From Roseiflexus sp034432635 (GTDB lineage Bacteria; Chloroflexota; Chloroflexia; Chloroflexales; Roseiflexaceae), in the NCBI GenBank assembly GCA_034432635.1, contig DAOUBK010000034.1:124001-188000 (forward strand): DNA of 64,000 bases, read 5' to 3'. Numbering within the stretch: position 1 is the stretch's first letter; each line of letters begins with the position of its first letter. The notes under the pieces are model-generated. The model made no database searches, was not told the origin of the DNA, and saw only the letters and a program-made list of their open reading frames with translations. This document shows, piece by piece, positions 59,741-64,000 of this stretch. Made by a program: the position numbers and the translations under genes.

Positions 59741-60430
59741 TCAGCCCTTTGTCTTATGTAGCTTCTCCTGGTCAAGTTTGGCAAGAATACCTTCGAATGT
59801 CTGACGAACGTTTTTTCTCACCGCCTGATGAGCCCATAGAGCATCTCTTTGTTTAGATGCCTGATAGATCTCTTTGTGCTCGGCAAGAGCCTGAGACGCT
59901 CGCTCCGGCAGGTGTATGTAAACGCGGCGATACAGGGCAGAACGATCCCACAGACCTACAATAATCTGGAGCAGGAGAGGACGGTTCGCAGCCTCATAGA
60001 TCGTAAAGTGAAACGTCCGGTTGAGTTCCAGCAGAAGGTCGAAGTTTTGTTCTGCGGTCGCCTCCTCCATTTGATCCAGGAGACGTTCCAGTTGATGGAA
60101 CGCAGACGAATCAAGATTCGGAACGGCAAGTTCAGCCGCTAACCCCTCCAGAACCTCGCGGATCAGGTAGATTTCCCTGAGCTCGGCAACGGAGAGTTGT
60201 GCCACAAAAGCGCCACGATGAGGAATCAGCCGGATCAGTCCCTCCGCCTCCAGTTGCCGCAGGCCTTCACGAACGGGAATGATACTGACACCCAGTTTTT
60301 CTGCCAGCAATTTTTGATCCAGCCTTTCCCCTACCGGGTAGTCTCCTGCCAGGATGCCCCTGCGAATTGCATCGACCACATAGGCAGTAACCGTCACCGG
60401 ACTATCGCTTTGCCCTTTACCTTTTGCCAT
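59741..60430 (-). CDS. GntR-family regulator (FadR/FCD subfamily)
   Basis: A 229-aa repressor-type protein. The winged helix spans residues 12-80 (AIRRGILAGDYPVGERLDQK, LGVSIIPVREGLRQLEAEGL, IPHRGAFVA). The FCD ligand domain follows with LNRTFHFTIYEAANRP and a conserved EH in LAEHKEIYQA. It probably controlled the sugar locus whose genes now lie broken downstream. Promoter at 60505-60533 and a palindrome in its leader suggest autoregulation. Confidence 0.92.
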   Translation of the reverse strand: MAKGKGQSDSPVTVTAYVVDAIRRGILAGDYPVGERLDQKLLAEKLGVSIIPVREGLRQLEAEGLIRLIPHRGAFVAQLSVAELREIYLIREVLEGLAAELAVPNLDSSAFHQLERLLDQMEEATAEQNFDLLLELNRTFHFTIYEAANRPLLLQIIVGLWDRSALYRRVYIHLPERASQALAEHKEIYQASKQRDALWAHQAVRKNVRQTFEGILAKLDQEKLHKTKG

Positions 60431-60477
60431 GGGCAGTAACCACCTGTGTGTCAGTAACCTGGACTTCTTCGGGGGAA

Positions 60478-60496
60478 AGAATATATCTTATAATCT
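60478..60496. promoter_or_regulatory. Imperfect palindrome in the GntR leader
   Basis: AGAATATATCTTATAATCT, with one mismatch between 8-bp arms around a 3-base centre, begins at the predicted GntR transcription start. Candidate autoregulatory operator. Confidence 0.35.
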
Positions 60497-60504
60497 CTGG
60501 GGCG

Positions 60505-60533
60505 ATAATACCACACTGCAAATCGTCTGTCAA
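60505..60533 (-). promoter_or_regulatory. GntR gene promoter
   Basis: TTGACA (60533-60528), 17-bp spacer and TATTAT (60510-60505), a near-perfect vegetative promoter pointing at the GntR gene. Confidence 0.7.
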
Positions 60534-60641
60534 CTCGAAATTTTTCTGCTGATTGTTCGAGGGCTGGATAAGGCAGACAAGCTGCGGTAAGTGACGGTAT
60601 CGTTCTGCTCTGCCCCGGCTTCTGTTTTCTCCAGGCGCGCC

Positions 60642-60670
60642 TTGACAATCATCGCTAGATAGAGTAACAT
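60642..60670 (+). promoter_or_regulatory. nadCAB promoter
   Basis: TTGACA (60642-60647), 17-bp spacer and TAACAT (60665-60670), start near 60677. The -10 and start are covered by operator copy 1 (60660-60678). Confidence 0.65.
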
Positions 60671-60732
60671 TGACACTAACAGGCAAAACGCCGATTTTTA
60701 TTTCAAACGGAAATAGTGTAAAAATGACACTA
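60660..60732. promoter_or_regulatory. Twin operator-like inverted repeats at nadC
   Basis: Copy 1 is TAGAGTAACATTGACACTA (60660-60678) over the -10 and start. Copy 2 is TAGTGTAAAAATGACACTA (60714-60732) over the nadC ATG. They match at 16 of 19 positions and share the design TAGNGT-N7-ACACTA. The spacing is 54 bp, about five helical turns. The form fits a dimeric NAD-pathway repressor (NrtR- or NiaR-like), not identified in the window. Confidence 0.6.
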
Positions 60733-61614
60733 AATCTCTCTCTCCATGCCGACATTCTCGACGCCATCCGCCGCGCGCTCGCCGAGGATGTGGGAACCGG
60801 CGATGTCACCACCAACAGCATCGTGCCGCCGGAGGCGACGATGCGCGGGCGGATCGTTGCGAAGCAGGAGGGCGTCGTCGCCGGGCTGGATGTGGCGCAT
60901 GCGGTGTACCGCATGGTCGATGAACGGGTCGTCTTCGATGCCAGTGTTGCAGAGGGCGCACGGGTTGCCCGCGGGCAAACCTTGGCGCTCGTCGGCGGTC
61001 CAGCGCGTGCGTTGCTGACCGCCGAGCGGGTGGCACTCAACTTTTTGGGGCGGATGTCGGGCATTGCCACGCTGACCCGTCGCTTTGTCGATGCGGTCGC
61101 CGGAACGCACGCCGTCATTCTCGATACGCGCAAAACTGCTCCCGGTCTGCGCATGGTGGACAAACTCGCAGTCCAACGCGGCGGCGGGCGCAACCATCGC
61201 ATCGGGCTGTACGACATGGTGCTGATCAAGGATAACCACATCGACTTTGCCAGTTCGCTGCGCGCTGCTGTCGAACGCGCCAGGGCGCACGCGCCCCATC
61301 TAGAGATCGAGGTCGAGGCGCGTTCTCTCGCCGACGTGCGCGAAGCGCTCGAACTCGGTGTGCAACGCATCATGCTCGACAACATGTCGCTCGACGCCAT
61401 AGCAGAGGCGGTGTGTCTGGTCGCCGGTCGTGCGCGTCTCGAGGCGTCGGGCAATGTGTCACTCGAAACCGTCCGGCGGATCGCCGAAACCGGCGTGGAC
61501 GACATTTCCATCGGCGCATTGACCCACTCGGCGCCGGTTTTTGATGTCAGTTTCGAATATCTTGCGTCTGACGCGACGCCCACAGCGTTGGACGCCACAG
61601 GGAGACAGCCATGA
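60724..61614 (+). CDS. nadC: Nicotinate-nucleotide pyrophosphorylase (quinolinate phosphoribosyltransferase)
   Basis: A 296-aa enzyme converting quinolinate and PRPP to nicotinate mononucleotide. It shows LAEDVGTGDVTTNSIVP, NFLGRMSGIATLTRRFVDAV, DTRKTAPGLRMVDKLAVQRG, GRNHRIGLYDMVLIKDNH and IEVEARSLADVREALELG. The ATG at 60724 lies inside operator copy 2 and lacks a good ribosome site. Its stop overlaps nadA by ATGA. Confidence 0.97.
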   Translation: MTLNLSLHADILDAIRRALAEDVGTGDVTTNSIVPPEATMRGRIVAKQEGVVAGLDVAHAVYRMVDERVVFDASVAEGARVARGQTLALVGGPARALLTAERVALNFLGRMSGIATLTRRFVDAVAGTHAVILDTRKTAPGLRMVDKLAVQRGGGRNHRIGLYDMVLIKDNHIDFASSLRAAVERARAHAPHLEIEVEARSLADVREALELGVQRIMLDNMSLDAIAEAVCLVAGRARLEASGNVSLETVRRIAETGVDDISIGALTHSAPVFDVSFEYLASDATPTALDATGRQP

Positions 61615-62642
61615 ATGTGCAGGAAATGGTGACGCGGTTGCAGGCGAAACTCGGCAATCTGGCGCCGGAGTTCGAGTTGCACTACAAGGCGGAACTGGCG
61701 GTCGAAATCCTGGAACTCAAACGGCAGCGCAACGCTGTCATTCTGGGACACAACTACATGGAGCCAGCGCTCTTCCACTCCATTCCCGACTTTACCGGCG
61801 ACTCGCTCGATCTGAGTCGCAAAGCCGCCACAACCGACAGGGATGTGATCGTATTCTGCGGTGTGCGCTTCATGGCAGAGACCGCCAAAATCCTCAACCC
61901 GACAAAAACAGTGCTGTTGCCGTCGGAGAAGGCGGGATGCTCGCTTGCGGCAAGCATCACTGCCGCGGATGTTCGCGCATTGAAAGCGCGCTTCCCCGGT
62001 GCGCCAGTCGTGTCATACGTCAACACCTACGCCGATGTCAAAGCCGAGAGCGATATCTGCTGCACATCGTCCAACGCGGTCGCCGTGGTCGAGTCACTCA
62101 AGGCGGATACGGTTATCTTCGTTCCTGACGAATATCTGGCGCGCAATGTTGCCCGCGAGACCGGCAAACATATCATCTTCCCGACGTTGCAACCGGTGAA
62201 TGGCGACACGCTGCTCGATTATCAACTGGTCGGCTGGCACGGGCGCTGTGAGGTGCACGAAAAGTTCACCGTCGATGACATCCGGTGCGTGCGCGCACAG
62301 TTCCCCGATGTGGTCATCCTGGCGCATCCGGAGTGCAGTCCAGAAGTGGTGGCGGCATCGGATTTCGCTGGCAGCACCAACGCCATGATCCGCTATGTGC
62401 AACAGACGCGCGCGCCGCACTATCTGCTGCTCACCGAGTGTGCCATGGGCGACAATATCGCCGCTGCCAACCCGGAGAAGGATATGCTGCGGCTCTGCAT
62501 GGTGCGTTGTCCGCATATGAACATGATCACCCTGGAAGACACCCGCGATGCCTTACGACTCAACCGGTACGTTATCGACATCCCGGAAGACATCCGCCGG
62601 CGCGCGTACCGTGCGGTGGAACGGATGATCCAGATCGGGTGA
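61611..62642 (+). CDS. nadA: Quinolinate synthase A
   Basis: A 343-aa [4Fe-4S] enzyme condensing iminoaspartate with dihydroxyacetone phosphate to quinolinate. Cluster cysteines are likely in VFCGVRFMAETAKIL, LTECAMGDNI and CMVRCPHM; other marks are ILGHNYMEPA, LPSEKAGCSLA and AHPECSPEVV. It is coupled to nadC. The 274-bp gap to nadB shows only a 7-bp hairpin (62866-62872/62893-62899) and no gene. Confidence 0.97.
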   Translation: MNVQEMVTRLQAKLGNLAPEFELHYKAELAVEILELKRQRNAVILGHNYMEPALFHSIPDFTGDSLDLSRKAATTDRDVIVFCGVRFMAETAKILNPTKTVLLPSEKAGCSLAASITAADVRALKARFPGAPVVSYVNTYADVKAESDICCTSSNAVAVVESLKADTVIFVPDEYLARNVARETGKHIIFPTLQPVNGDTLLDYQLVGWHGRCEVHEKFTVDDIRCVRAQFPDVVILAHPECSPEVVAASDFAGSTNAMIRYVQQTRAPHYLLLTECAMGDNIAAANPEKDMLRLCMVRCPHMNMITLEDTRDALRLNRYVIDIPEDIRRRAYRAVERMIQIG

Positions 62643-62916
62643 GAACCGGGCAACGCCCAATCGCCGGAGCGACGTGCAGCCTGATCCAACCATACGCGCG
62701 CCGGGTGTGCGGACGTCCCGCCTGGGCTGTGATGGACGTACGCCGTCGGCATGACGTGCGTGCCGGGTCGGGCATTCCGTTCCCAGACGCGAACGGTGTG
62801 CGATCCGGTACACAACAGTTCTGCACGTTGCGGTTGTGATGATCCTTCTGGCATCCGGCGCATCGAGTCGCCGGACCGTAGTTCGCCCAACAGGCGACTG
62901 GAACGAGAGAAAATCG

Positions 62917-64000
62917 ATGAAAACCACCGATGTGCTAATCATCGGCGCTGGCATTGCTGGCGCGGCGGCGGCACTCGAACTGGCGCGCAATCCACGCCGC
63001 CAGATCACACTGCTGACACGCGAGGTCGATCCGTGCGAGTCGAACACCCGCTATGCGCAGGGCGGTATCATCGCGCGCGGACCGGGCGACTCCGCCGATC
63101 TGCTGGTGCGTGATATTCTGGCAGCCGGCGCCGGTGCTTCATCACCGCGCGCAGCGCGGCTCCTCGCCGAAGAGGGACCACGCCTGATCGAGGATGTGCT
63201 GATCCGCACTGCACAGATCGAGTTCGACCGCACACCGGAAGGCGATCTGGCGTATGGCAAAGAAGCAGCGCATTCGCGCCGTCGCATTCTCCACGTCGGT
63301 GATGGAACCGGCAAGGCGATCATCAGCGCCATGATGGAAGCCATTCGTCAGCGCCCGAACATCGAGATCATGACCAGTCTCACCGCCGTCGATCTGATCA
63401 CCTCGCCGCACCATTCGCACAACCCGCTTGCAGCGTATGAACCGGTGGTCTGCCATGGCGCATATGTGTTTGAACGGGAACGCCGCACGGTTCACCGCAC
63501 CCTCGCCACCTTCACCATCCTGGCGACCGGCGGGCTGGGGCGCCTCTACCGCAACACGACCAATCCACCTGGCGCACGCGGCGACGGACTGGCAATGGCG
63601 CATCGCGCCGGTGCGCGTATCGTCAACGCCGAGTATATTCAGTTCCATCCGACTGCACTCGCCGTGCCTGGCGCCGAAGGGTTTCTGATCAGCGAAGCAG
63701 TGCGTGGCGAAGGGGGCGTGCTGCTCACCCCCGAAGGGCGCCCGTTCATGCACAAATACGCGCCGGAATGGAACGACCTGGCGCCGCGCGACATTGTTGC
63801 GCGCGCGATTCACGCCGAAATGGAGGAGCACGGCTACTCGCACGTCCTGCTGGACATCGCTTCCCGCCTGAAACCGGACGTCATCCGTTCGCGTTTCCCC
63901 AACATCTACGCCGAATGCCTGCGGGTCGGTGTGGACATGACCCGCGAGCCGATACCGGTTGTTCCGGCGGCGCACTACTCCTGTGGTGGGGTACTGACCG
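62917..64000 (+). CDS. nadB: L-aspartate oxidase (partial, runs off the window)
   Basis: The first 361 residues of a flavoenzyme that oxidises aspartate to iminoaspartate for NadA. FAD motif VLIIGAGIAGAAAALELA, substrate region SNTRYAQGGI, RRILHVGDGTGKAI, ATGGLGRLYRNTTNPPGARG, EYIQFHPTAL, RGEGGVLLTPEGR and AAHYSCGGV are all as in NadB. The ATG at 62917 follows AACGAGAG. The 3' end lies beyond base 64000. Confidence 0.96.
   Translation, partial: MKTTDVLIIGAGIAGAAAALELARNPRRQITLLTREVDPCESNTRYAQGGIIARGPGDSADLLVRDILAAGAGASSPRAARLLAEEGPRLIEDVLIRTAQIEFDRTPEGDLAYGKEAAHSRRRILHVGDGTGKAIISAMMEAIRQRPNIEIMTSLTAVDLITSPHHSHNPLAAYEPVVCHGAYVFERERRTVHRTLATFTILATGGLGRLYRNTTNPPGARGDGLAMAHRAGARIVNAEYIQFHPTALAVPGAEGFLISEAVRGEGGVLLTPEGRPFMHKYAPEWNDLAPRDIVARAIHAEMEEHGYSHVLLDIASRLKPDVIRSRFPNIYAECLRVGVDMTREPIPVVPAAHYSCGGVLT

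Noticed and set aside
1..64000. CRISPR arrays, rRNA or tRNA genes, prophage modules
   Set aside because: No regularly spaced repeats, no rRNA-like stretches, no convincing tRNA cloverleaf and no phage structural genes were seen on reading both strands.

Overview
The window looks like chromosomal DNA of a filamentous thermophilic Chloroflexota, most like Roseiflexus. This rests on the high-GC, gene-dense layout, a decayed copy of the FFxETGH-type extracellular repeat protein typical of that group, large SARP/BTAD-ATPase-TPR regulators, DUF4013 proteins and a TGS-less ThrS. The species call is inference from protein character, because no database search was possible.

Layout. From 68 to 20551 nearly all genes run on the minus strand. 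They comprise an MBL hydrolase with a giant SARP regulator; a T-box-led run of up to nine genes (membrane protein, thrS, small membrane protein, cinA, two DUF4013 proteins, a CDP-alcohol transferase, an isoaspartyl peptidase and an acyl-CoA-binding protein); a solute symporter; a two-component system; and a bifunctional-nuclease-domain protein. The exceptions are typA and one pseudogene. From 20860 to 41944 every gene is on the plus strand: parA-parB, a phosphatidyltransferase, recN, an O-antigen-ligase/TPR protein, an AEC carrier, TRAP permeases, valS, an epimerase, LCP, murJ and a P-type ATPase behind a Mn2+ (yybP-ykoY) riboswitch. At the switch point lie a DnaA-box cluster (about 19.68-19.88 kb), a 32-bp palindrome and a parS site touching parA. 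A second, perfect parS lies inside the SARP gene at 1992-2007. Together these make the 19.5-20.9 kb interval a strong candidate for the replication origin and partition region.

From 42.3 to 47.9 kb a minus-strand group carries coaE, an unusual amidohydrolase-CYTH fusion, a truncated DNA methylase, two small unknowns, Sua5/TsaC and a flavin reductase. Next come a response regulator with a degenerate receiver, a PD40-type lipoprotein, hyuA, a YceI protein and a second SARP regulator (48.1-56.5 kb).

The 56.7-59.7 kb stretch is a gene graveyard. It holds an MNT antitoxin with a frameshifted HEPN partner, possible TnpB debris, a frameshifted restriction/methylase fragment, an in-frame lyase-glyoxalase chimera and an internally deleted amidohydrolase. 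An intact rhamnose mutarotase and a GntR regulator survive from a sugar-catabolic locus. The window ends in a nadC-nadA-nadB operon for NAD synthesis, whose promoter and first start codon are each covered by a matching 19-bp operator-like repeat.
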